Assembly: GCA_047605605.1 (NCBI GenBank)
Contig: JASGFG010000003.1
Location: 26,588-90,587 of the forward strand
Origin: JAATGA01 sp047605605
GTDB lineage: Bacteria; Pseudomonadota; Alphaproteobacteria; Rhodobacterales; Rhodobacteraceae
Length of the DNA: 64,000 bases
Direction of reading: 5' to 3'
Shown: positions 17,055 to 24,310 of the stretch, piece by piece
Numbering within the stretch: position 1 is the stretch's first letter
Layout: every line of letters starts with the position of its first letter
Notes under the pieces: model-generated
The model's input: only the letters and a program-made list of their open reading frames with translations
Databases searched by the model: none
Told to the model about the DNA's origin: nothing
Made by a program: the position numbers and the translations under genes

Positions 17055-17957
17055 TCATTCGATGGCCGTGACCAGCGCCGGGATCTCGCGCTCGAAAAAG
17101 GTCGAGAAGGTGGCGATGCGCGGCGGCAGCGTCTGATAGGGCGGATAGTAAAGCGTCAGCCACAGCGGCGGCGGCGTCCAGTCGGGCAGGACCGTCACCA
17201 GCCGCCCGGTGCGCAGATGCTCGGCCACGATGAACACCGGCAGCAGCGCCACGCCCGCCCCATCGGCGGCCATTGCGGCCAGCACCTCACCGTTGTTGGC
17301 GCTGACCGCGCGGCCGGCCAGAATGCTGACCGACGCCGCGCCGTTGGTCAGGTTCCAGCTTTCGCGCCGGCTTTCGCCGCTGTAAGCTAGGCAGGCATCG
17401 GCGGGCAGGTCGTTCGGATGCGACACCTGCGACAGCGGGCCAGGGGCGGCCACCAGCACGCGCCGCACCTGACAGATCTTGCGCCAGATGGTGAACTTGT
17501 CGGACGGCGGGCCGGAAATGCGGACCGCCAGGTCGAACTCCTGGTTCACCATGTCCAGCAGCTGGTCGGTCAGCGCGATTTCCACGTCGATCCGCGGATA
17601 CAGATCGCGGAACCCGCACAGGATCTGCGGCAGCACCCGCTGGCCAAAGGACATGGGCGCATTGATCCGCAGGCGCCCCTCATCGGCCTTGTGCGCCTCG
17701 CTCAACTCACGCCGGGCGGTATCCAGCGCGCGCAGGGGCGGCTCGATCCGCGCGGCAAAGACCGCCCCGTCCGAGGTCAGCGCCACCTGCCGCGTGGTGC
17801 GCACGAAAAGCTGGACGCCCAGCTCCTCCTCCAGGGCGGCGATGGTGCGCGTGACCGCGGCGGGCGTGGCATCCATCTCGCGCGCCACCTGGGCAAAGTT
17901 GCGCCGTTCCGCGGCCAGCAGAAAGGTGCGCAGCGCCCGAAGTTCGTTGATCGCCAT
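17055..17957 (-). CDS. LysR family transcriptional regulator (CrgA/DmlR-like)
   Basis: A 300-residue regulator with an N-terminal winged HTH at about residues 5-65 (FAQVAREMDATPAAVTRTIAALEEELGVQLFVR) and a periplasmic-binding-like effector domain. It is divergent from the dioxygenase/esterase pair starting at 18074, with 116 bases between the starts, the usual layout for a LysR regulator and its target. It is convergent with cysW and so unlikely to belong to the sulfate operon. A quinone or phenolic effector would fit the neighbours but is inference. Confidence 0.85.
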   Translation of the reverse strand: MAINELRALRTFLLAAERRNFAQVAREMDATPAAVTRTIAALEEELGVQLFVRTTRQVALTSDGAVFAARIEPPLRALDTARRELSEAHKADEGRLRINAPMSFGQRVLPQILCGFRDLYPRIDVEIALTDQLLDMVNQEFDLAVRISGPPSDKFTIWRKICQVRRVLVAAPGPLSQVSHPNDLPADACLAYSGESRRESWNLTNGAASVSILAGRAVSANNGEVLAAMAADGAGVALLPVFIVAEHLRTGRLVTVLPDWTPPPLWLTLYYPPYQTLPPRIATFSTFFEREIPALVTAIE

Positions 17958-18073
17958 TATTTCAAATTCCGCAATACAGTAGTAATTCTATCGCCAATTT
18001 ACCGGAATGATCAACGGGCCTAAATCTTGGTCAACGCAACATCGCGGCGGTTGGCCGCAGAAAGGCAAAAGCC

Positions 18074-19006
18074 ATGTTGAACCAGATCAAGGGCCTGCAC
18101 CACGTCACCTCGATGGCGGCGGATGCGCGGCAGAACAACCGGTTCTTCACCGATACGCTGGGTCTCCGCCGGGTGAAAAAGACGGTGAACTTCGACGAAC
18201 CCAGCGTCTATCACCTGTATTACGGCGACGAAGCCGGCACGCCCGGCACGGTGATGACCTATTTCCCCTTCCCGCATATCGTGCGCGGCCGCCCCGGCGT
18301 GGGCGAGGTGGGCGAGACGCAGTTTTCCGTGCCCAAGGGCGCCCTGCCCTTCTGGAAGGACCGCCTTGCCGCGCAAGGTGTGCAGGGCATTGCCGAGGAT
18401 ACGACCTTCGGCGCGCCCCGGCTCCGCTTTCACGGGCCGGACGGCGACGGATTTTCGCTGATCGAGACCGATGGCGATGCGCGCACCGGCTGGACCGGCG
18501 CAGGCGTGGCGGACGATGCGGCGATCCGCGGCTTTTCCGGCGCGCGTCTGCGGCTGGCCGATACCGGCGCAACCGAGGAACTGCTGCGCTTCATGGGTTA
18601 TGAGCGTGCCGAAACCGAAGGCGACGTGACGCGCCTTGTCATCCCCGGCGGCAACGGCGCCGATACGATCGACCTTGAAAGGCTGCCCGGCACGGCCTTT
18701 GCCCGGCAGGGCGCGGGGTCGGTCCACCACATCGCCTTTGCCGTGCCCGACCGGGCCGCGCAGCTGGAGGTGCGCAAGGCGCTGATGGACACCGGCCATC
18801 AGGTGACGCCGGTGATCGACCGCGATTACTTCTGGGCGATCTACTTCCGCACCCCCGGCGGCGTCCTGTTCGAGGTGGCGACCAACGAGCCCGGCTTTGA
18901 CCGCGACGAGGATACCGCCCATCTGGGCGAGGCGCTGAAGCTGCCCTCGCGGTATGAGCCCTATCGCCAGAAGATCGAGGCGAACCTGGAACCGCTGGGC
19001 CAATAG
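18074..19006 (+). CDS. Ring-cleaving dioxygenase of the glyoxalase/VOC superfamily (MhqO-like)
   Basis: A 310-residue two-domain VOC protein. Metal-binding blocks are visible: LHHVTSMAADARQNNRFFTD at the N terminus, VHHIAFAVPD near residue 216, and a glutamate in GGVLFEVATNEPGFD near 265. The length and C-terminal LPSRYEPYR match the MhqO/MhqE group, which opens hydroquinone rings during quinone detoxification. An AAAGGCAAAAGCC sequence precedes the ATG. It is followed 54 bases later by an esterase, as in known mhqO/mhqD pairs, and is probably controlled by the divergent LysR gene. Confidence 0.82.
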   Translation: MLNQIKGLHHVTSMAADARQNNRFFTDTLGLRRVKKTVNFDEPSVYHLYYGDEAGTPGTVMTYFPFPHIVRGRPGVGEVGETQFSVPKGALPFWKDRLAAQGVQGIAEDTTFGAPRLRFHGPDGDGFSLIETDGDARTGWTGAGVADDAAIRGFSGARLRLADTGATEELLRFMGYERAETEGDVTRLVIPGGNGADTIDLERLPGTAFARQGAGSVHHIAFAVPDRAAQLEVRKALMDTGHQVTPVIDRDYFWAIYFRTPGGVLFEVATNEPGFDRDEDTAHLGEALKLPSRYEPYRQKIEANLEPLGQ

Positions 19007-19060
19007 GCGGCAGGCGGCGGGCCGGAACCGGCCCGCCCATCCGCAGCAAAGGGAAAGACC

Positions 19061-19672
19061 ATGACCTATATCAGCCACCGCGAACCCGGCCAGCCCGACC
19101 GGCCGGTCATCCTGGCCCTGCACGGCACTGGCGGGGATGAACACCAGTTCACCGCCCTGATCCACCGCATGGTGCCAGGCGCAGGCATCGTCGCCCCGCG
19201 CGGCGACGTGTCGGAATATGGCGCGAACCGCTTTTTCCGCCGCACCGGCGAAGGCGTCTATGACATGGACGACCTTGCCCGCCGCACCGGGGCGATGCTG
19301 GATTTCGTGGCCGGGGTCCGGGCCGACACTCCGGGGCGGCCGCTTTACGCCTTTGGTTATTCCAACGGCGCGAACATCCTCGCCGCCATGCTGTTCCAGC
19401 GGCCCCAGCTCTTCGACCGGGCGGCGCTGCTGCACCCGCTGATCCCATGGCAACCGGCGCCGCAGCCTGGCCTGCGCGACCTGCCGGTTCTGGTCAGCGC
19501 CGGGCGGAGCGACCCGATCTGCCCGCTGCCGCAATCGCAGGCGCTGATCGACTGGCTGGGGCGGCAGGGCGCGCAGGTGGAAAGCCTGATCGAATCCGGC
19601 GGGCATGAGATCCGCCCGGCGGAGGTCGCGGCCCTGCAAGGGTTCCTGCGCGGGGAGTTGCCGCTGGCCTGA
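19061..19672 (+). CDS. Phospholipase/carboxylesterase family hydrolase (MhqD-like)
   Basis: A 203-residue alpha/beta hydrolase. The oxyanion segment is LALHGTGGDEHQF, the nucleophile elbow GYSNGAN sits near residue 104, the acid is in SAGRSDPICP, and the histidine in ESGGHEIRP. This is a complete catalytic set for the small carboxylesterase family. Pairing with the preceding VOC dioxygenase matches MhqD, a hydrolase of the quinone stress response. A GGGAAAGACC sequence precedes the ATG. Confidence 0.82.
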   Translation: MTYISHREPGQPDRPVILALHGTGGDEHQFTALIHRMVPGAGIVAPRGDVSEYGANRFFRRTGEGVYDMDDLARRTGAMLDFVAGVRADTPGRPLYAFGYSNGANILAAMLFQRPQLFDRAALLHPLIPWQPAPQPGLRDLPVLVSAGRSDPICPLPQSQALIDWLGRQGAQVESLIESGGHEIRPAEVAALQGFLRGELPLA

Positions 19673-19688
19673 GGGACGGCGCGGCGGA

Positions 19689-20060
19689 TCAGCCGCCGCG
19701 CCCGTCGCCCAACAGCCGGATCAGCATCCGCCGATGCTGGTCCTGCGGCCCGAAGAACACCGCCAGCACCCGCACAAGGCCCGCCCCCTCGTCCGCGACG
19801 AACCAGAAGCTCGCCTTGCCCAGGGCAAGCTGGCGCAACCCCGGCAGCAGATCGTCATGCCGCCCGCCCCGCAGGGGCGCCAGGGCCAGCCGCTGCGCAT
19901 CGGTCAGGATCTCGGCCAGCCGCTGCCCTGCCCGGCCCGCCGCCTCGGCCCGGTTGTCGCCGAAGGACATGTAGCTTTCGATCAGGTGATCGAAGATCAG
20001 GGCAAGGTCCCTCTCGACGGCGGCGGCGAATTCCAGCCGCCACGCCGTTTCGCGGATCAT
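19689..20060 (-). CDS. ParE/RelE-family toxin
   Basis: A 123-residue protein with the ParE-type beginning WRLEFAAAVERDLALIFDHL and the C-terminal strand block KASFWFVADEGAGLVRVLAVFFG. ParE toxins poison DNA gyrase and RelE toxins cleave mRNA; the sequence fits the ParE/RelE fold, with ParE favoured by its partner. The start overlaps the antitoxin stop (ATGA), so translation is coupled. It sits beside parB and parA, which points to replicon maintenance by post-segregational killing. Confidence 0.82.
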   Translation of the reverse strand: MIRETAWRLEFAAAVERDLALIFDHLIESYMSFGDNRAEAAGRAGQRLAEILTDAQRLALAPLRGGRHDDLLPGLRQLALGKASFWFVADEGAGLVRVLAVFFGPQDQHRRMLIRLLGDGRGG

Positions 20061-20329
20061 TTCGCCGGCGCCGCCTTGCCGCGGGCGGCAACCATCGCCT
20101 CCACCCGGCCGCGCAGGTCGTCGCCCGTGACAAAGGCTCCGGCCAGACGATCCTGCAACAGCATCCGCAGGGCGGCCCGCTCCATCTGCTCGTCCTCCGC
20201 CTTCTGACGGATCAGTTCCAGCCCATGCTGGACAACCGCGCTGACCGACGGGAACCGCCCGCCCTGCACTTGGGCACGGGCAAAGGCATGGTGTTCATCG
20301 CTGAGCGAAATGGAGGATTTGACGGTCAT
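20057..20329 (-). CDS. ParD-type antitoxin (ribbon-helix-helix)
   Basis: A 90-residue antitoxin. The N-terminal MTVKSSISLSDEHHAFARAQV and the FPSVSAVVQHGLELI segment match ParD/CopG ribbon-helix-helix proteins that bind their own promoter and neutralise ParE. The ATG at 20329 has GAAGGG about five bases upstream; a longer in-frame start at 20656 would run into parB and lacks family similarity. It is upstream of and overlaps the toxin gene. The protein probably autoregulates the pair. Confidence 0.85.
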   Translation of the reverse strand: MTVKSSISLSDEHHAFARAQVQGGRFPSVSAVVQHGLELIRQKAEDEQMERAALRMLLQDRLAGAFVTGDDLRGRVEAMVAARGKAAPAK

Positions 20330-20524
20330 CTGCACCCTTCCTGCTGCGGCGAAGGTATGACCAGGTAGCATGAAGGTCAAGCCCCGCTGCCCTTTCGGCG
20401 GCGCGTCCGTGCAGTTCGGCGCTCTTCCCTGCCATCCCGAAGGAAAAGCGCGCCGAAGTCTTGTGTGCATTAACGGCTGATTTCGATCACTACAAAAACC
20501 ATCGAGCAGATCGCCCCCCGTCGC

Positions 20525-20546
20525 GATCTTCCCCGCGGGGAAGATC
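20525..20546. repeat. parS-like palindrome copy 1 (22 bp, perfect), overlapping the parB stop
   Basis: A 22-bp perfect palindrome with core CTTCCCCGCGGGGAAG extended by GAT/ATC on its sides. It overlaps the parB stop codon at 20545-20547. It belongs to a family of six copies confined to 20.5-24.2 kb. Confidence 0.75.
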
Positions 20547-21642
20547 AGGCCAGATCGTCCAGCATCCGGGCCAGCGCCGCCTCCAGCCTGCGCCGGTCGA
20601 TGGCCGAGAAGTCGGTCGGAAGCCGGATCTCCAGCCGCCCGTTCGCCGCAAGGCACCGCGCGGCGCCGATGGCCGAGGCCACCTGAAAGGTCGTCTTGGC
20701 CCTGTCGCCACGGTCGGGCTGCGACGACGCGCGCGGCGCGGCGGGTGCGGAATCCTCGTCCGCGCCCCCTGCCCCGGCCGCCTTGCGCAGCACCTCGATC
20801 TCGTCATTGACCGACCGCCCCTCCCAGCCCTTCAGCGCCGCCCGGATCGAGGTGACAAGATCGGGCCGCTCCTCGACCAGCGTTGCCAGCCGCAGGCCAA
20901 GCGCGCGCGGAATGTGCCGGGCGAATAGCAGGTCGTCGCCCAGCCGGTCGATCAGCCGGATGAACTGCCGGATATAGCTGCGCTTCTGATAGCCGGCCGA
21001 CTGGAACAGCTCGGCCACGGCCTTGTCGGGGTCGCTCTCGCGCGTCAGCGGATCGCGCGCGTAGTTCAGCGCCAGCATCGCCATCTCGGCGAAAGAGATG
21101 TCCTTGCGCACAAGGTTCTCGTCCACCATCCGGCGATACAGCCCCTCCAGATCTTCCCCGCGGGGAAGGATGCCGGCGGGAATGCGGCCCCAGCGGTCGG
21201 CATCCCCCGTCTCGGCCAGAAGGGCGCGATAGGCGGCCAGACGGCGAAAGCCCTGGATCAGCTCATACCGCCCGTCGGCCCGCTGTTCGACCCGGATGGG
21301 GTTCGACAGGCCGAGGTCGCGGATCGAGGCCACCAGTTCCGCCAGCTCCATGTCGTCGCCCGGCGCCCGGTCACGGACCAGCTTCCAGGTTTCCACCTCG
21401 TCCAGCGGGATCAGGTCGACGATCAGCCCCAGCCGTTTCATCCGCACATGTTCGGCGGCCAGCGCGTCATTCTCGGCGCGAATCGATTCCTCCAGCGCGC
21501 GGCGGTCGCGCAGCGCCTCGGCATTCTCGCCGATGGCGGTGGCCATGGGCGACCGGCGGGCGGGCTCTTCGGCCTTCCCCGCGGGGAAGGTATCCTCCCC
21601 GCCCTCGGGCAGGTCGATGTCGAAAACGCGGCGTTTCTTCAT
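20545..21642 (-). CDS. parB: ParB partition protein
   Basis: A 365-residue centromere-binding CTPase-type protein. The ParB/Srx domain lies at about residues 95-190, with ELVASIRDLGLSNPIRV, the GYELIQGFRRLAAYRALL-like segment (GFRRLAAYRAL), and the central HTH region around KDISFAEMAMLALNYA and YQKRSYIRQFIRL. It spreads from parS sites and works with ParA to segregate the replicon. The start overlaps the parA stop. Two perfect parS-like palindromes lie inside this gene (21153, 21574), encoding the short peptides LPRGE and FPAGK, and a third overlaps the stop. Confidence 0.9.
   Translation of the reverse strand: MKKRRVFDIDLPEGGEDTFPAGKAEEPARRSPMATAIGENAEALRDRRALEESIRAENDALAAEHVRMKRLGLIVDLIPLDEVETWKLVRDRAPGDDMELAELVASIRDLGLSNPIRVEQRADGRYELIQGFRRLAAYRALLAETGDADRWGRIPAGILPRGEDLEGLYRRMVDENLVRKDISFAEMAMLALNYARDPLTRESDPDKAVAELFQSAGYQKRSYIRQFIRLIDRLGDDLLFARHIPRALGLRLATLVEERPDLVTSIRAALKGWEGRSVNDEIEVLRKAAGAGGADEDSAPAAPRASSQPDRGDRAKTTFQVASAIGAARCLAANGRLEIRLPTDFSAIDRRRLEAALARMLDDLA
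21153..21168. repeat. parS-like palindrome copy 2 (perfect), inside parB
   Basis: CTTCCCCGCGGGGAAG, perfect. Read in the parB frame it encodes LPRGE within ILPRGEDLEG, close to the ParB domain. Confidence 0.75.
21574..21589. repeat. parS-like palindrome copy 3 (perfect), inside parB
   Basis: CTTCCCCGCGGGGAAG, perfect and extendable by one base pair on each side. It encodes FPAGK in the low-complexity N-terminal tail of ParB. Confidence 0.75.
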
Positions 21643-22946
21643 GCCTCATCCTCCATCTTGTCCCATGCGGCCAGAAAGCAGGCCCGGAATTCCTCATAGG
21701 CGCGGTCGAACGAGGCGCGGGCGCGGCGCCAGGTTTCCCGCGTCATCGTGCGATAGTCGATCTCGTAGACCGAGGACAGGAACCGCCCGGACTGTTCGAC
21801 CGCGCGGGTCATCTCGACCGGCTCTTTCGCGACGGTATCGCCGAACACCTTGCGGAACGCCTCCAGCATCGCGCGATGCAGGTCGTTGCCCGGCTCATAC
21901 CGCGTCATCAGGAACCGGATGTCGAGAAAGGCCTTGGGCAGCCGCATCTTCCCCGCGGGGAAGGTTCCGTCGAACCCCGCCGCCAGATCCTCCAGCGCCT
22001 CGGCCAGCTGGCCGATGAAAGAGGTGGTGGAATCGTATTCCCAGTATCCGGGGCCGGACGGGATATAAAGCACATCCGCCGCAAAGACCGCGTTCATCGA
22101 CTGATAGCCGATGGCGGGGGGGCAGTCGAAGATCACCACGTCATAGGCATCGGCCGACAGTGCATCCAGATAGCGCGAGACGGCGGCAAAGAACGACCAG
22201 TCGGGGTTCAGGTGCCGGTATTGCGCGCTGGCGAATTCGACGAAGGCGGCATTGGCGCACGACGGGATGATGTCGATGGTCGGCCAGGCGGTCGGCTTGA
22301 TGAAGTCGGTCACGCGCAACTCGCCCAGGCCCAGGTCGCGGACCGAGGCGGGCAGCTTTCGCTGGGGCAGGGCGGTGCCGCTTTCGGCGGCGCGGGGGGC
22401 GGCGTTCATGCGGTCGGTTTCGCGCACCAGGTCGCGGGCGATGATGCCCCAGACGGTCAGATCCTCGCTGACATCGTGCAGGCCCATGGAATGTGTCAGC
22501 GTCGCCTGCGGGTCGAAGTCGACGACCAGCACGCGATAGCCGTCCAGCGCGGCCGCATGGGCCATGTGCAGTGCCACGGTCGATTTGCCCGCGCCCCCCT
22601 TGAAATTCGAGATGGCGATGCGGATCGCCCGCTTGCCCGCGGGCCGCTTGGGCATCAGCGAGGCGCGGTTGATCTTCATCTTGCGGCGCAGCTCGTTGAT
22701 CTCGGCCAGGGTGAACCAGCGCTGGCGTCCCTCGTCCTCGACTTCCCCGCCGGGAAGGTCGGGGTCGGCGGCAAAGCGTCCGCGAAAGGTGGAGTGATTG
22801 ATCTTGAAGATGAGCTCGGCCACCTCCCACGAGGAGAAGCGGCGCAGGGTCTTTTCATGCTCGGGCGAAAAGGTCTGGCGGCGGATGAAGCTTTGCATCT
22901 TCAGCGACTGCGCCTGAAGAGCGGCGAGATCCTGGTGGGTGAACAT
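21639..22946 (-). CDS. parA: ParA partition ATPase
   Basis: A 435-residue type Ia ParA. An N-terminal DNA-binding region of about 100 residues (WFTLAEINELRRKMKINRASLMP) precedes the deviant Walker A KGGAGKST at about residue 117, followed by Walker A' VVDFDPQAT and Walker B VVIFDCPPAIGY. The N-terminal extension implies that it represses its own promoter, and an 8-bp inverted repeat lies just upstream (23011-23049). It is transcribed with parB and divergent from the replicase. Two parS-like palindromes fall inside the gene, one perfect (21948) and one degenerate (22742). Confidence 0.92.
   Translation of the reverse strand: MFTHQDLAALQAQSLKMQSFIRRQTFSPEHEKTLRRFSSWEVAELIFKINHSTFRGRFAADPDLPGGEVEDEGRQRWFTLAEINELRRKMKINRASLMPKRPAGKRAIRIAISNFKGGAGKSTVALHMAHAAALDGYRVLVVDFDPQATLTHSMGLHDVSEDLTVWGIIARDLVRETDRMNAAPRAAESGTALPQRKLPASVRDLGLGELRVTDFIKPTAWPTIDIIPSCANAAFVEFASAQYRHLNPDWSFFAAVSRYLDALSADAYDVVIFDCPPAIGYQSMNAVFAADVLYIPSGPGYWEYDSTTSFIGQLAEALEDLAAGFDGTFPAGKMRLPKAFLDIRFLMTRYEPGNDLHRAMLEAFRKVFGDTVAKEPVEMTRAVEQSGRFLSSVYEIDYRTMTRETWRRARASFDRAYEEFRACFLAAWDKMEDEA
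21948..21963. repeat. parS-like palindrome copy 4 (perfect), inside parA
   Basis: CTTCCCCGCGGGGAAG, perfect. It encodes FPAGK in the ParA segment GFDGTFPAGKMRLP, a position where an insertion between secondary-structure elements is plausible. Confidence 0.75.
22742..22757. repeat. parS-like palindrome copy 5 (one mismatch), inside parA
   Basis: CTTCCCCGCCGGGAAG differs from the consensus by one base. It encodes LPGGE in the N-terminal region of ParA. Confidence 0.6.
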
Positions 22947-23010
22947 GCCTGTTTCCGTTTTCTGGACGTTAATTATCGACAGCCGCAGAAATACGCCGGA
23001 TTTGCATAAA

Positions 23011-23049
23011 CCGCAAAAGCTAAGTTATGCTGTGTGAAAGATTTTGCGG
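23011..23049. promoter_or_regulatory. Inverted repeat in the parA promoter region
   Basis: Perfect 8-bp arms CCGCAAAA (23011-23018) and TTTTGCGG (23042-23049) are separated by 23 bases. A second pair, GCATAA (23004) and TTATGC (23025), is interleaved. The site lies 65-105 bases upstream of the parA start, where ParA-type autorepressors bind. Confidence 0.5.
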
Positions 23050-23128
23050 ATCAACAGATTTTCAAGCCCCGGCAAGCCCTTCGCCGATTCGCGACCCCTG
23101 GTTCCGGCCACTGGCCGCAACCCCATCC

Positions 23129-23213
23129 TATTGGGGGACATCAAGGGTCGGCCATCGACAGGTTGAGGGGACATTTCCGGCAATTAGGGTGACACCATGG
23201 CTGTCCCCCATTA
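23129..23213. repeat. Iteron-like repeats
   Basis: Three direct copies and one inverted copy of a motif close to TTRRGGGGACAT: 23129-23141 (TATTGGGGGACAT), 23162-23174 (GTTGAGGGGACAT), 23183-23195 (ATTAGGGTGACAC) and, on the other strand, 23201-23213. Direct-copy spacings are 33 and 21 bases, close to whole helical turns, so bound proteins would lie on one face. Confidence 0.55.
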
Positions 23214-23259
23214 CCAATTGAACCCTTTCTTTGAGTTGATGCGGGGCCGGGCAATCAGG

Positions 23260-23268
23260 TTATCCACA
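23260..23268 (+). promoter_or_regulatory. DnaA box
   Basis: TTATCCACA, an exact match to the bacterial DnaA-box consensus, within the candidate origin. It suggests that host DnaA (or the DnaA-like initiator) participates in opening. Confidence 0.75.
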
Positions 23269-23316
23269 ACCGCCGCTTGACAGAATCGCAATCTCGGACG
23301 CTAATGCATTCAATCC

Positions 23317-23389
23317 GGCGAAAAGCGTTGGGAACAGACCGGCAGGCGGAACAGGCAACGTAAATTCCCACCCTTTGGGGAAAAGCGTT
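23317..23389 (+). repeat. 13-bp direct repeat next to replicase
   Basis: GGCGAAAAGCGTT (23317-23329) and GGGGAAAAGCGTT (23377-23389) are 60 bases apart and differ at one position. They lie 56-128 bases upstream of the replicase start and may be initiator or autoregulatory sites. Confidence 0.5.
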
Positions 23390-23444
23390 TACTGCCCCCG
23401 GCTGGTGAATGACAGGGCGCGGCAAACGCGTGAAGGGCAGTGCG

Positions 23445-24122
23445 ATGTTGATGAAACGGGCGGTCGGGCGCGGCAGCGCCACGCGCAAATATGACCTGCT
23501 GACCATTCTGGGCGTTCATGCCCTGTCGCAAGATCGCGGGCTGCAACGGCAGACGCTCCGCCTGATCTGCCTGATCACCGCGCGCTACAACTGGCAGAAC
23601 GACCAGCTTTCGGTCGGCCAGACCGAGATCGCCCGGCTGTGGTCGGTGGACCCGCGCACCGTCAAGCGCGAGATGGCGGCCTTTCGCGATCGCGGCTGGC
23701 TGATCGAACGGCGTAGCGCGGCACGGGGCAGGGTGACACTTTACGGGCTGGGCATCGACCGCATCCTGGCCGATACGCGCCCCGCGTGGGAGAAGGTGGG
23801 CGAGGATCTGGTGGCCCGCCTCGACCTGCCCGCCGAACCTGCGGCAGAAGGGCAGGGGAAGGTCATTCCCTTTCGCCCCGCCGCCATTCCGGGCGAAGAT
23901 ACGCTTTGGGGTCGCATCGCACGGCGGCTGCTGGCCGAAGACGAACGACTGTTCAACATCTGGTTCGCGCCGCTTTCGCCCAGCGAGGGGGAAGAGGCGG
24001 ACGAACTGGTGCTGAAGGCGCCGGGCGGGTTCCACGCCGCCTATGTCCAGACGCATCTTGCCGCGCGGATCGAGGCGGCACTTGCCCGGATCGCGCCGGG
24101 TGTGCGCCTGCGGATCTGCTGA
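23445..24122 (+). CDS. DnaA-like plasmid replication initiator
   Basis: A 225-residue replicase of the DnaA-like class found on Rhodobacterales plasmids. The N-terminal half is a winged-helix DNA-binding domain with the class-typical ATRKYDLLTILGVHAL, ITARYNWQNDQLSVGQTEIARLW and SVDPRTVKREM. The C-terminal half (about residues 145-225) resembles DnaA domain I (LFNIWFAPLSP and a LVLKAPGGFHAAYVQTHL-like stretch), the part that recruits helicase; the AAA+ ATPase domain of true DnaA is absent. I prefer the ATG at 23445, with GAAGGGCAG upstream; ATG at 23409 is in frame. It is divergent from parA and next to origin-like repeats, which fixes its role. Confidence 0.85.
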   Translation: MLMKRAVGRGSATRKYDLLTILGVHALSQDRGLQRQTLRLICLITARYNWQNDQLSVGQTEIARLWSVDPRTVKREMAAFRDRGWLIERRSAARGRVTLYGLGIDRILADTRPAWEKVGEDLVARLDLPAEPAAEGQGKVIPFRPAAIPGEDTLWGRIARRLLAEDERLFNIWFAPLSPSEGEEADELVLKAPGGFHAAYVQTHLAARIEAALARIAPGVRLRIC

Positions 24123-24181
24123 TCCCCCCGCGCAGTCCCGGCACGACCGTCCCCTGCGGCGGCAGGTCGGGCGGGCGCCAT

Positions 24182-24197
24182 CTTCCCCACGGGGAAG
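24182..24197. repeat. parS-like palindrome copy 6 (one mismatch), intergenic
   Basis: CTTCCCCACGGGGAAG, one base off the consensus, between the replicase and the formate dehydrogenase operon. It marks the right-hand limit of the palindrome cluster. Confidence 0.6.
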
Positions 24198-24310
24198 CTT
24201 GGGGGCACGATCACATTGATGCCCGGCCCCGGCCTTTGCCTTGACAGAAGGTCGCCCGCGGCTACACCATTGACGAACCTATCTGATCGACAGGCAAAAG
24301 GAGGGTCGCG

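Larger units (their letters stand above)
23050..23408. other. Origin-like region (candidate oriV) between parA and replicase
   Basis: About 360 bases without a gene between the divergent parA and replicase genes. It holds iteron-like repeats sharing GGGGACA (ends near 23141, 23174, 23195 and, inverted, 23201), a perfect DnaA box at 23260, and two copies of GAAAAGCGTT (23320 and 23380). Repeats, a DnaA box and an adjacent initiator gene are the usual makings of a plasmid origin. Confidence 0.7.

Noticed and set aside
20545..24122. A repABC operon
   Set aside because: parA and parB are present but no RepC-type gene follows parB, and the replicase is divergent and DnaA-like, so the replicon is not of the repABC type.
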